Below, piece after piece: positions 47,361-60,000 of a stretch of 64,000 bases of DNA; positions within the stretch are counted from its first letter, which is position 1; each line of letters opens with the position of its first letter. The notes beneath the pieces are model-generated. The model made no database searches, had not been told where the DNA came from, and saw nothing but the letters and a program-made list of their open reading frames with translations. Location: positions 189,957,948 through 190,021,947 of the forward strand of contig NC_134082.1 of NCBI RefSeq assembly GCF_000715075.1, given 5' to 3'. Made by a program: the position numbers and the translations under genes. This DNA is from Nicotiana tabacum (lineage: Eukaryota; Streptophyta; Magnoliopsida; Solanales; Solanaceae).

Positions 47361-50275
47361 TGTAACGACCCGACCGGTCGTTTTGAGCTCTAGCACGTCA
47401 TTCAGTAGTTTGAAGCCATGGGCAGCTTCACTTCAAGTATTATGACTTGTGCGCACGATCGGAATTGAATTCCCGAAAGTTCTAAGTTGATTTGGAAAGA
47501 AAATTCTCATTTCAGAAGCTTTAAGTTAAGAGAATTGACTAAGGTTGGATTTTGAGTAAACGGCCTTAGAATCGGGATTCGAAGGTTCCAACAGGTTCGT
47601 ATGATGATCTCGGACTTGGGCGTATGTCCGGATCGGGTTTTGGAATACCTGGGAACGTTTTTCCGCCTATTGTGGAAGTTAGCTTTTTGGAAGAAATTTC
47701 CTAAGTTTGGGTTGAAGTGCATTTCAGTGTTATCGATGTCTGTTTGGGATTTCGAGTTTGGGAGTAGCTCCGTATGGTGATTCTAGAGTTGGGAGCACGA
47801 TCACAAGTGAATTCGGAGGTCCGTAGGTCATTTTGGAGTCATTTGGCTTAAGAAAGAAATTTTAAGGTTTTTAAGAAGTTTGATTGAGAGTTAACTTTTT
47901 GATATTGGGGTTGGATTCCAATTTTGGAAGTTGGAGTAGGTCCGTAATGGCAAATATGACTTGCGTGCAAAATTTGAAGTCAAACGAACGTGATTTGATA
48001 GGTTTAAACAGTGAAAGTAGAAGTTTGAAATTCTAAAGTTCATAAAGCTTGGATTGGAGGTCGATTCGTGGTTATAGCATTGTTTGATATGATTTGAGGC
48101 CTCGAGAAAGTTCGTAAGGTGTTTTGGGACTAGTTGGTATGATTGGTTGGGGTCCCAGGGGCCTCAGGTGGATTCTAGGTGGTTAACGGATCGAAAACCG
48201 AATTTTGAAGAACGCTGAAGTTGCTGGTTGTTGGTGTAACCGCACCTGCGAAAGTAGGGCCGCAGGAGTGGAGCCGCAGAAGCGTCCTTCGTGCCGCAGA
48301 AGCGAAAATGGATGGCTAGGCTGGGACCGCAGATGCGGTCATTTTGCCGCAGATGCGGGACTACACCTACGGAAGCAGATGCGCAGATACAGAAGTTGAA
48401 GGCTTGGAGGAAGACCACAGAAGCGGCAATTGGTCCGCACCTGCAGGACAGCAGAAGCGGTCAATAGACCACAGGTGCGAAAGGACAAGAGGTAGTGAGT
48501 GTTTTAAAAATTGGGATTTCGCCATTTTCTCTCATTTTTCTCTTGGTTTGGGCGATTCTTGGAGGGTTTCAAGAGGGAGTTTTCATCATCAACAATAAGG
48601 TAAGCTATCCTCACCTATCTTGAGTTAAATACATTAATTATTACGGATTTGAGCATGAAATTTGTAGAAACTTGGGGTTTGAGGGAAAACCTAGAAAATC
48701 GATATTCTTGGAATTTGACCACGAATTTGGGTATGAAATTTTGAGTAAATTATATATTTGAGTTTGTGAGGTTATGGGTAAAGTTTATCTTTGAAAAATT
48801 TAGGAATCCAGGCACGTGGGCCCGAGGGCAATTTTGTCAACTTTTCAATCGGGGTTAGGATTTGTTATAAATCAGGTTGTAATGAGTAATTGAACGTATA
48901 TTAATGGATTTGCATAATTATTGACTAGTTTTGGAGCATTGTGCATCGATCGAGTCTTCGGAAGAGCGTGGAATACCGGTTATGGATCTTCGGAGCGAGG
49001 TGAGTCTCCTTTCTAACCTTGTAAGAGGGAATTGTCCCCTAGGTGAAATAGTTGGTTATGTGCTCCTATTTGTGGGGTCTACGTACGCACGAGGTGATGA
49101 GAGTCCATGCGTAACTACTATTATGCTATTGCCCGTGTAGTCTAGGACCCAAAAGTCTGTGCTTGGAAATATTTGTAATCCTATTGACGGTTTGACTTAC
49201 TTAAATTATATCGAATTGGTAAATGAATTTCTAAAAGGATTAAACTTCTTTTTTCTTAAATCGTTAAAAAAATAAAGGGAGGATTTGGATTTTCCTTGGA
49301 TAGTTATTCCCTAATGAAGTATTGATTAACTATTTAAATATATGATTCTATGTAAACCTGCGTCGCATGTATGATTCGCGAGTAGGGTGTTTGTTTATTT
49401 TATGTTGATTGCGTCGCATGGATGATTCGCGAGCGGGGTAATAGATGGATCTATGGTTCGCGCCGTTCGACCCTCGGCAGTGCACATTTTACATTTATGT
49501 TGGATCGGGTCGTACGACCTCGGAATGATATGTGCATGCTTGTATTGCTTGGGAATTATAAATGTTCTCATTTGCCTTTCCTGGCCGGAGATAAATTGAC
49601 AAAGATAATGAAAAGTAAATTCTTTGGAAATTCATTATTATTTGGGAAGTTGTTTACCTGCTATCTGGCTTTATGAATTATAATTGTTGTTTTAATAAAA
49701 TTTCATGATCTCCTCACATTTTTACTATATTATCGTTGGACCACTAGTAAGTGCCAAAGTCGACCTCTCGTCTCTACTTCTTCGAGATTAGACAGGATAC
49801 TCATTGGGTACACGTTGTTTTCGTACTCATACTACACTTTTTGTGCATTTTTGTTGCACAGGTTTATATGTGGCTAGTGGCTTAGTGGCATAGCGGCATG
49901 GTTAATACGGAGACTTAGGTGAGTTGCATTTATCGAGACGTCTGTAGTCAGTATAGTCTGGTTCAGAGTATAGTACTGTATTTTTATATTTGTCCACTAG
50001 TATTCCAGACAGTTACTATATTTTATTTCATTCTCTAGAAATTGCTCATGTAATTGTGTCACCGGGTTCTGGAATGATCACGGGATTTTTCAGTATTTAG
50101 ATTTCATAAAGACACCCTCTTTTATTCAGCGGATTTTATTATTTATTATTTATTTATTTAAAGGAATTGATTTCAAAATAATTTAAAATGAGAGATTGCT
50201 AGTAAATTGTAGTTGGCTTGCTTGACAGAAGTGTCCGGCGCAATCACGACCCTTAGTGGAATTCGGGTCGTGACA
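47361..50275 (+). mobile_element. 5' LTR of gypsy element D (2915 bp)
   Basis: TGTAACGACCCGACCGGTCG to TTCGGGTCGTGACA, followed directly by the primer site, so it is a 5' LTR. It has a CpG field of the CCGCAGATGCGG type (48238-48482) and two tandem copies of GCGTCGCATGKATGATTCGC (about 49361 and 49409). Confidence 0.9.
48238..48482. repeat. CpG palindrome field, CCGCAGAAGCGG type, in LTR D
   Basis: Repeated ACCGCAGATGCGG, GCCGCAGAAGCG and CCGCACCTGC words over 245 bp, the same vocabulary as in LTR A but in opposite orientation because D is on the other strand. Confidence 0.7.
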
Positions 50276-50295
50276 ACATGGTATCAGAGCACTAG
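50276..50295 (+). promoter_or_regulatory. Primer-binding site of element D
   Basis: ACATGGTATCAGAGCACTAG follows the LTR; TGGTATCAGAGC (50279-50290) is complementary to initiator tRNA-Met. Confidence 0.9.
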
Positions 50296-52405
50296 GTTCC
50301 CTTAAGTCTCACAAGTCATGAGCGAGTCTAGTAGAGTCTTGAAAATCGGTACAGAGACATTTGTACTTATCTTCGAGAGGCTACAAGGCTGTTAGGAGCA
50401 CTTCCCTTCTTGATTTCTCATCGTGCGATTTGATTGTTTTGAGTCTTATGCCCCTGTTTCCTTCCTACTCAATGTTATGCGACGTGAAGCGCTTATTATA
50501 AATCGGGAATTGAGGAATTGTAATAGTACTACAGATGTGATGCGGGATGTTTCTCCTTGCGTAGTTGTTTGGGCTATTGTCGTCACCTTGCAGAAGGCCG
50601 TTCTGTCGTTTTAGCTCAGTATCAGTATTACCTAAAGTTTTGAGATCTGGCATTGATGTTATGACGATTCATGCGTTGCTATCGCCCAGTATTGATGTGA
50701 TAGTAGGATACTTACCAATATGTTGGGGCAGTGAATGACCTGAAAGGAGGCCTACCTAGTGCATGATTTAGAGACTCGGTATTTCATTCCCGATGGAGGA
50801 AAGGAAACCGGACTATAATGGTTCTGGATTGAATTGGTGTTTGACGGCTCGAAAAAAAATGATCTTCGGAGAGGTTTAAAGTTAGTAGTGATTTGTGGGT
50901 TCAAGTGTTATGAAGATAGATTTTTATTTAAGGCAACAACTGAGTGGCAAAGGATGAGGAAGGACATGTAGGGAGTGTCAAGCGGTGGTTAAAATTTCTA
51001 GAAGGACAAGTATAAGAAGTAAAGGTCGAGTAGTCGATTAAAAAGGAGAGTTCCGCCAAAATGGGAGAGTGGAGGAGTTGCATATAGGCTTGGTAGTAGG
51101 ATGACTACGCACCTTAAGGAGAGTTTGAAATGGTTTGGGAATTTTAGTGATGGGTTATTGGGGTCTACGAATTTAAGCTGAAGTATGGGCTATTATGCGA
51201 CAGAAGATTTGGTACAATGGAAAAGAGCTACTTGAAATGAAGAAGGATACAACATAACTTTGAATTGGAAGGATGTTGTCGCACCTTTAATTGATGTCCA
51301 CGAGGGGTGAACGGACCTGTGCAGCTAGAGAGTGAGCTCGGACTCAGGATGGGCTATTGATGTTGTAGTGATTGTACCCCATGCAGTAGCATTGGAAGAT
51401 GTCGGGAAGTGATTTCCACAAGTGGGTTATTCCCTTTGAGCAGGTTAGCGGTCACGTGGTTGGCGAGGCTTCTGCGAAGAATTCTATTGGTTGTATAACA
51501 AAGAGATCGGTCGTGCGAATGTGGTTGATGATTCAAAATATAAAGAGGGTTTTACAGGAAGATTCTGAGAATTTGGTGGTTGATTGCGCAAGCTTATGTC
51601 AATAAGAGATAAAGAATCCTCATGAATTCCAGAGTTGTGTAATAGTGGCTTCGAGCTAAGTGGGACAGTCCCACCGCCTATGATTGGGTTGCATGGTTAA
51701 CTACTTGCAAGGTTTCTGGTTATTAGCATATTCCTGGGTTATTTCAGCTACGGGAAAAGTACATAAGTGGTAATTTGAGCAAAATAATTGTTAAAGGTGT
51801 GCTATGGTTGACCTTATTGGCTCACGTTCAAACTTAGGGAAGGATTCAGGATTTGTGCCTTGTATAGGTGCGAGTTTCAAGGAAAGTAATTCTGTCGGTT
51901 GCTTTGTTGAGAGGGTATTCATGTGCTAGAAGATTCATGGAGTTGATTATATTTGGGGCTAAGTCAGAGCGGGTGGCTCTCAACAATGGCCCTAGTGGAT
52001 TCAAAGGGGTAAAGTGTGGTGTCTAATGATTTTGAGCCTATAGGTACGGTTAAGAAGCAAGCTTTGTAATAGCTTATGAGAAGAGGAACAGAATGTCCTA
52101 TAATGTTTTGACTTGCAGTGTAGCATTTGGGGGGTATGAAATGGTTCGTGGGATTTGAGACAGCATGGTCTCGTGATTCAAGGTCACTCGAGATGAGTGC
52201 GGATGGAGTGTGTTATGCGTTGAATGGAGTTATTATTATTTCTAAGGCAATCAAGGATAATTTGGAAGAAGATAGATTGGCTAGCCATAGTTGAGTTGGC
52301 ATGGCATATTGGTGGTAGTGATCAGTTCCTTCAGCATGATCAAGTTACGCAAGTGATTGTGACGGAACGTGTGAGGCTTGTCGGCCGCCGTAATTGATGT
52401 TAATC
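50296..52405 (+). mobile_element. Interior of element D, no gag recognised
   Basis: About 2.1 kb after the primer site in which gag and pol would be expected. I see only short frames and no Gag, zinc-knuckle or pol motif. GGCTTCGAGCTAAGTGGG at 51648-51665 recurs, with one change, in the gag-less part of element A. It is cut at 52406 by the Ogre-type element. Best read as part of a non-autonomous family; an eroded unrecognised gag is not excluded. Confidence 0.6.
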
Positions 52406-55400
52406 TGTCACACCTCCTTTTTGCGCGCCCCGCCCCGAAGGGTTAAATGCGCAAGGGAGTTTTTCCAATTTAAGTGACAATATCCGAAATGGGATTATTT
52501 AATTAATTCAGAGTCGCCACTTGGGAAAGGTTTGGCTTTTGGTGTCCCAAGTCACCGGTTTATCTTGAATCCCAAATCGAGGAAATTTTCGACTTTTCCG
52601 AATGAAGTCTGCGAACCAGAAATTCTAAGTAAGGAATTCTGTTGACCCGAAGGAAGGTGTTAGGCACCCTCGAATCCCATGGTTCTAGCACGGTCTCTTA
52701 AATTGTTATAATTGCTAAATATCTGATTTAAATACATGTTATGACTTACGTGCTTCTGTTAATTTTAAACCGCTTTTTATTTTTATAGAATTGCAACATT
52801 GTAAAAATGCATCTCGAACCACGTCACAATCAATGCACCCGTGGTTATTAATACATTTCGACTCCGTTGAGATTTGAATTTTGGGTCACATAAATGCGCA
52901 CCCGAAATTAAGAATGTAATTTCAATTGAGTCGCGCCTAAAGAGCCTAACGTGTTATTATCTTTGGGGAAGGCAGTGAAATTCACTAAACAGTCCATCCC
53001 GAATTCTAAGTATTTATTATGGTTAATTATTGAGGGCCCCGCAATTTACATTTTTTGTGTGGCGAGGCTCGTCTCATTTTATGAAAGGATAAACCTAATG
53101 GCGACTACATTTATTATTTATCTTTGAGAAAAATGAAAGAAGGAAAAGTACACGCTAATTAAATTACATGCTTGACCAGCTTCGGACTCTTATTTGATTA
53201 TCTGATTAGTTGTTTATGAGACGTGAATTGTTCCGTGCCTTATTTCATGGATGAACATGCCTTTTAATTTACTAGAGGATATTAATATACAAGATTAATA
53301 AAACTGCCAAAACCTTCGTTAAAACGTTCTTCAATCCTGAATTTAAACTAACTTATTTAAGCTAAGTCAATAGAGTTGACTATCGGAAACTACTACTGAT
53401 AGGGTTCGAACGTGGTTATGTAAACTGCCTAACGAGATCTGATAAAGTTAGAACTTAAAAGATTAAAGCTACATTGTATTCTGCAGGGTTAAAACGTTCT
53501 GCCCTATATATACAAAATATAGCTGACGGAAATCTAATTATCCGTATGCCAACCACTCACACATTCTTTATCATACAACCAACTAGATAACTGAAATCAC
53601 AATTTTAAACACACTAAACTTCAATTAAGTATAGGCTACCCTATGTATTCTTCAATAAGTTGCAAACTAAACAGGTTACACAAATCTAATAATGTTTATA
53701 AAACTGTAAATGCAGCAACGAACAATTAAACTCCCGCGTATCTTTTATTGCATGCTTTCATTGTTACATCAATGCGGAGTTCGAATGTGTACCTGGATGT
53801 TGAATGTAATAGAAGAAGTAGGGAAGTCAGTAGCAATAGGAGCAATACCAAACAGCAGCAGTAACAGCAGGTAACAAACAAGGACAAATCATACAACTAT
53901 AGCCGATGGAGAAATGGAAAAATGACAGCAGCAAACAATGCAGTAGAAACAAAGCTCCAAGACAGACCAAATCCAGGAGAAACAACCAATGCGAACCAAC
54001 CAATAAACTTAGTTGATACTTGAAAGAAAACAGAATTGATTGAACAGGTTGAACAAACTGAGAACCAAACAAACAGTAGGAAGAAACAGTTTCTGATTTT
54101 TTGTATGTTTTTCTCTCTTGTATGTGTGTCTGTATATGCCTCTCTATTTTTCCTCAAAGATGTTTTCCTCTCCTTTTAAAATCCAGTGTCAATTTTCAGT
54201 CTCCAAAATCTGTCTGAGTTGCTTAAAAATCCAGTCCCCCCTTTAATGGAAGTTCTCCTTCCTTTTATATCCTAAACTCAAACTATTCAAGCCTGTTAAA
54301 CCATCAGAACCCTTCCCCCCCACCCATGTGGTCTGTCCTCTTTTCAGTTTCCACTCAACTTATTTAAGTATAAACCCTCCCATGATATTCCCTGACAAAC
54401 CCCTTTTAATCACCATATTAAACTAAAAAGCAGACATGGGCAGCAGGAATATAACCTGACAGCACATGCTGTCAAGTTATTCTTCATCTCAAAAGGGCCT
54501 TTATGCACATGTTGTGCACAAATGCACATGCCACCAATTCAAATTGCAGCTAACAAACCAATATTTTCATTTTCAGAATCAGATTCAAATACAGCAACTA
54601 TAAGTAGCCATACTTGATTCTTACTTTGATTCAAACAAAGTTCCAGCAGGCAATAGATCAAATTGTTACCATTCGAACAACTGAAATTAATCGACGACAT
54701 ATGTCAACTAGACTATACTAATCATAACATGTACAATCGAAAACCATGATCAGAACTCTAACAGTATCAACCTACAATTCAAATTGTACTAACTAAGCAA
54801 AAGTTGTACTGGTGAATCAATTAATCAGTCAATTTCAAAGTTCAATTGATTGCACAGCTCATACACATATACACATTATCAGAGAATAGAAGAAAGACTC
54901 GATCAAACACAGAGGTTCAGGCAAGGCGGACAGGACACAGTCGACCAACAATTCAAAAATCAACTAACATTTTGGGGCAAGAAACAAACATTCAATTACA
55001 ACAAGACTCATGAACTGATAGAAAAGAACACAAAAATACCTGAAATCTTGAAAATTAGCAAACCCTAACTCGGAATCGAATTGATTTTTCTTAGGGTTGA
55101 ACGGACTTTAATCGAAGTGTTCTCAAATGAGAAACACTTCGATTAAAGTCCTTTAGACCCTAATCACTTGGCTCAAACAGACACAGATCAGTCACGAGGA
55201 ACCTTAGGGCTCCTAAAAGCAGATCTGGGATTTATGTTTCCCTGGTTAGATTCGGACCAAACCAAGCATGTTTTGGTCACGAGGGAGGTCCAAGGACCGT
55301 CTGGTGTGAAACTGGGGTCAATCGGTGTAAGTTAGGTTCCGACCTCGAATCTTCAAATGAAGATTCGAGAAGGTGGGAGGGGATTCGAGCTAAGTGGCTG

Positions 55401-56285
55401 GTGGATTTGGGTTTAGGATGGTGAGGTGCATTTATGGTGTTAAGGTGAGGGCCACCGGCGTTCATGCTGCCGGGTTTTTGGTGAAGGGAAATGGGGGCGG
55501 CTAGGGTTCCGGGGTTTGTGGTGAGGACGATGAAAGGTAGGGGGTCTGGCTAGGGGGCGTGGGGTGAAGGAATGGGATTATATAGTAAGTGAGTGGTCGG
55601 TTCCTAGCCGTCGGATGGAGTGAGATGAAGGGTCAGGATCTTTTGGCTGGTAAGGAACGGTGTCGTTTCAACCTAAAGGGGGTTGGGTAGGTCCGGGTGG
55701 AATGGGTCGGGTTTTGTTCGTAGGTATGGGGAATGCGATCTTGGCCGTTGATCATTCTGAGATCAACGGCCCAGATTAGACCAGATCAAAACGACGTCGT
55801 TTGGACTCTCTTGAGGTCAACTGGTCTGGACCGGGGCAAGCACATGCTTTGGGCTCGATTTGGGCCTCGGATTTTAAATGGGAACAAGCCCAAACCTGAT
55901 TTCAGGCCAATTTTACACTCTTTTTATTTTATTTTTCATTTTTAAAACAAAACCTAATTAAACAAAATTAAACTCCATTAATTAAACACTTAATACAATT
56001 ATTCACGCGTATTAAAATGTTAAAGTAGGTAAAATTAAACAAGGCAACAATTAGGACAAAAATGCATATTTTATGATTTTCCATTTAATAACCGGATTAC
56101 GGTTCAAACTACGCCTGACACACATTTTTTGTATTTTGTTTTTAATAAAAATAAAATGGGCAAAAATCATAAATAATTAACAAAATACCACGTAAAAATC
56201 CAAAAATTGTACAGCAAGACCAATTGCTATTATTTTTGTTTCTTTTGGAGTGATTGTCGCGTAAAACAAAAATCATGTGCTCACA
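52406..56285 (+). mobile_element. 5' LTR of an Ogre/Tat-type element (3880 bp)
   Basis: TGTCACACCTCC to ATGTGCTCACA. GAGTCGCCAC at +105 and GGAAGGTGTTAGGCACCC at +246 are shared with the solo LTR at 34563. Its 3' part matches 1-908. It is followed by leader sequence and a tandem array rather than flanking DNA, so it is the 5' LTR of an element extending beyond the window. Confidence 0.85.
55103..55151. repeat. Near-perfect 49-bp inverted repeat in the Ogre-type LTR
   Basis: Arms GGACTTTAATCGAAGTGTT-CTCA and its complement (one extra base in the right arm) around an AA loop, about 23 paired bases. It is too short for a typical plant miRNA precursor. Confidence 0.9.
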
Positions 56286-57018
56286 GCTGCCCCTCTTTGT
56301 TCGGAAACACGAAGAGTTTTCGTGCAAAGATAAAGTGAGCGGATATGAGCGATTTTTGCCTATTGGACTACTCCGTGTGAAGCATGTTTTGAAAGATCTG
56401 ACCGAATCTTTGCTTCAAAGATTTCCTACATATCCTGGGCTAAACAGGAATCAGGTCAATGTAGTTCGGGAAGCTTTGGTAGCTGGGACTACCATGGGAC
56501 TACAATTCTTGCCGTTACTACTATTGCCGCTGTTGTTGCTGCTTACCGACTCCCTTATTACAAGCAAAGGAAAGTTGAAACTGTACTAACTACGTATGCA
56601 TGTCAATCGCTAGTTACAAGATTCCTATCTATGATCCTTTGGCGACTTGATCTTGGGTCTTAGCTGATTCTGCTTGTAGACTCCGATCTGAATCTTGATG
56701 CTTGCAAGTTGTAGGTGCCTATTTATTTCTGCGACACAGAGTAAAACGGGATTAGTAGAACTCGGGACCTTGATCAAACCTTTGAACGATCCGCCCTTCG
56801 CCTTTCTGAATATCTCGGCACATTTTTTTTGTCTTTTTCTTCTTTTATTCTGAGTTGAGACTCATCTTGTGGGTCGTCTCCATCCATGTGTCTCGAGGTC
56901 AGACCTGCGGGGAAAAACAAACGAACGAAATTTTCTGCCCCAGTTCTACTAGGAAAATTTCGTGAGTTAGTTGCCGGGAAGTTTACAAAGTTGATGAAGG
57001 GATTGGACCACAAAATGC
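56286..57018 (+). other. Leader of the Ogre-type element
   Basis: Begins GCTGCCCCTCTTTG right after the LTR. An open frame (56254-56589) starts inside the LTR and is rich in Leu near its end; I recognise no domain and regard it as chance. No standard primer site was identified with confidence. Confidence 0.55.
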
Positions 57019-60000
57019 AACTTCGGGATTGGATCCCTAATATTGCCATAAGGTAAAAATGCTCAGTTCAGGGTTGGAGCCCTAATACTGACTAGCTGGG
57101 GAGAAGTTCAGTTTAGAGTTGAAACCCTAATACTGACTAACTGGAGAAAAGTTCAGTTTAGGGTTGGGGCCCTAATACTGACTGAATGGAAAAGTTCGGT
57201 TTAGGGTTTAAAACTCTATTACTGACTGACTGGAAAAAGTTCAGTTTAGGGTTTAAAACCCAAATGCTGACTAACTAGAAAAGATCAGTTCAGGGTTTAA
57301 AACCCAAATGTTGGCTAAAGGAAAAGTTCAGTTTAGGGTTTAAAACCCTAATACTGACTGGATGGAAAAAGTTCAGTTTAGGGTTTAAAACCCTAATACC
57401 GACTAAAGGGAAAAAGTTCAGTTTAGGGTTTAAAACCCTAATGCTGACTAAAGGGAAAAAGTTCAGTTTAGGGTTTAAAACCCTAATGCTGACAGAAGGG
57501 AAGAGTTCAGTTTAGGGTTTAAAACCCTAATGCTGACTAAAGGGAAGAGTTCAGTTTAGGGTTTAAAACCCTAATGCTGACTAAAGGGAAGAGTTCAGTT
57601 TAGGGTTTAAAACTCTAATGTTGTCTAAAGGAAAGAGTTCAGTTTAGGGTTTAAAACCCTAATACTGACTAAAGGAAGGAGTTCAGTTTAGGGTTTAAAA
57701 CCCTAATGTTGTCTAAAGGAAAGAGTTCAGTTTAGGGTTTAAAACCCTAATACTGACTGAAGGGAAGAGTTCAGTTTAGGGTTTAAAAACCCTAATGCTG
57801 ACTGAAGGGAAGAGTTCAGTTTAGGGTTTAAAATCCTAATGCTGACTAAAGGAAAGAGTTCAGTTTAGGGTTTAAAACCCTAATGCTGACTAAAGGAAAG
57901 AGTTCAGTTTAGGGTTTAAAACCCTACTGTTGTCTAAAGGAAAGAGTTCAGTTTAGGGTTTAAAACCCTAATGCTGACTACGGGGAAAAGTTCAGTTTAG
58001 GGTTTAAAACCCTAATGCTGACTAAAGGAAAGAGTTCAGTTTAGGGTTTAAAACCCTAATGCTGACTACAGGGAAAAGTTCTGTTTAGGATTTAAAACCC
58101 TAATGCTAACTAAAGGGAAACGTTCAGTTTAGGGTTTAAAACCCTAATGCTGACTAAAGGGAAAAGTTCAGTTTAGGGTTTAAAACCTTAATGCTGACTA
58201 CAGGGAAAAGTTCAGTTTAGGGTTTAAAACCCTAATGTTGACTAAAGGAAAGAGTTCTGTTTTAGGGTTTAAAACCTTAATGCTGACTAAAGGAAAAAGT
58301 TCAGTTTATGGTTTAAAACCCTAATGCTGACTAAAGGAAAAAGTTCAGTTTAGGGTTTAAAACCCTAATGCTGACTAAAGGGAAGAGTTCAGTTTAGGGT
58401 TTAAAATCCTAATGCTGACTAAAGGGAAGAGTTTAGTTTAGGGTTTAAAACCCTAATGATGACTAAAGGGAAGAGTTCAGTTTAGGGTTTAAAACCCTAA
58501 TGCTGACTAAAGGAATGAGTTCAGTTTAGGGTTTAAAACCCTAATGCTGTCTAAAGGAAACAGTTCAGTTTAGGGTTTAAAACCATAATGCTGACTACAG
58601 GGAAAAGTTCAGTTTAGGGTTTAAAACCCTAATGCTGACTAAAGGAAAGAGTTCAGTTTAGGGTTTAAAACCCTAATTCTGACTACAGGGAAAAGTTCAG
58701 TTTAGGGTTTAAAACCCTAATGCTGACTAAAGGGAAAAGTTCAGTTTAGGGTTTAAAACCCTAATGCTGACTACAGGGAAAAGTTCAGTTTAGGGTTTAA
58801 AACCCTAATGCTGACTAAAGGGAAAAGTTCAGTTTAGGGTTTAAAACCCTAATGCTGACTAAAGGAAAAAGTTCAATTTAGGGTTTAAAACCCTAATGCT
58901 GACTAAAGGAAAGAGTTTAGTTTAGGGTTTAAAACCCTAATGCTGACTAAAGGGAAAAGTTCAGTTTAGGGTTTAAAACCCTAATGCTGACTAAAGGGAA
59001 AAGTTCAGTTTAGGGTTTAAAACCCTAATGCTGACTAAAGGGAAAAGTTCAGTTTAGGGTTTAAAACCCTAATGCTGACTACAGGGAAAAGTTCAGTTTA
59101 GGGTTTAAAACCCTAATGCTGACTAAAGGGAAAAGTTCAGTTTAGGGTTTAAAACCCTAATGCTGACTAAAGGAAAAAGTTCAGTTTAGGGTTTAAAACC
59201 CTAATGCTGACTAAATGGAAAAAGTTCAGTTTAGGGTTTAAAACCCTAATGCTGACTAAAGGAAAGAGTTCAGTTTAGGGTTTAAAACCCTAATGCTGAC
59301 TAAAGGGAAGAGTTCAGTTTAGGGTTTAAAACCCTAATGCTGACTAAAGGAAAGAGTTCAGTTTAAGGTTTAAAACCCTAATGCTGACTGAAGGGAAGAG
59401 TTCAGTTTAGGGTTTAAAACCCTAATGCTTACTAAAGGAAAAAGTTCAGTTTAGGGTTTGAAACTCTAATGCTGACTTAAGGGAAGATTTCAGTTTAGGG
59501 TTTAAAAACCCTAATGCTGACTGAAGGGAAGAGTTTAGTTTAGGGTTTAAAACCCTAATGTTGACTAAAGGAAAGAGTTATGTTTTAGGGTTTAAAACCT
59601 TAATGCTGACTAAAGGAAAAAGTTCAGTTTAGGGTTTAAAACCCTAATGCTGACTAAAGGGAAAGAGTTCAGTTTAGGGTTTAAAACCCTAATGCTGACT
59701 AAAGGGAAGAGTTCAGTTTAGGGTTTAAAACCCTAATGCTGACTAAAGGGAAGAGTTCAGTTTAGGGTTTAAAACCCTAATGCTGACTAAAGGGAAGAGT
59801 TCAGTTTAGGGTTTAAAACCCTAATGCTGACTAAAGGAAAGAGTTCAGTTTAGGGTTTAAAACCCTAATGCTGTCTAAAGGAAAGAGTTCAGTTTAGGGT
59901 TTAAAACCCTAATGCTGACTAAAGGGAAGAGTTCAGTTTAAGGTTTAAAACCCTAATGCTGACTAAAGGAAAGAGTTCAGTTTAGGGTTTAAAACCCTAA

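Noticed and set aside
48164..48598. Overlapping frames in LTR D rich in Arg and Cys
   Set aside because: They are translations of the CCGCAGAAGCGG repeat field on both strands.
53827..54157. Two overlapping minus-strand frames with hydrophobic residues in the Ogre-type LTR
   Set aside because: Low-complexity CAG/AAC-rich stretch read backwards; no family resemblance.
56254..56589. 111-codon frame after the Ogre-type LTR
   Set aside because: It starts inside the LTR, has no known domain and lies in leader sequence common to these elements.
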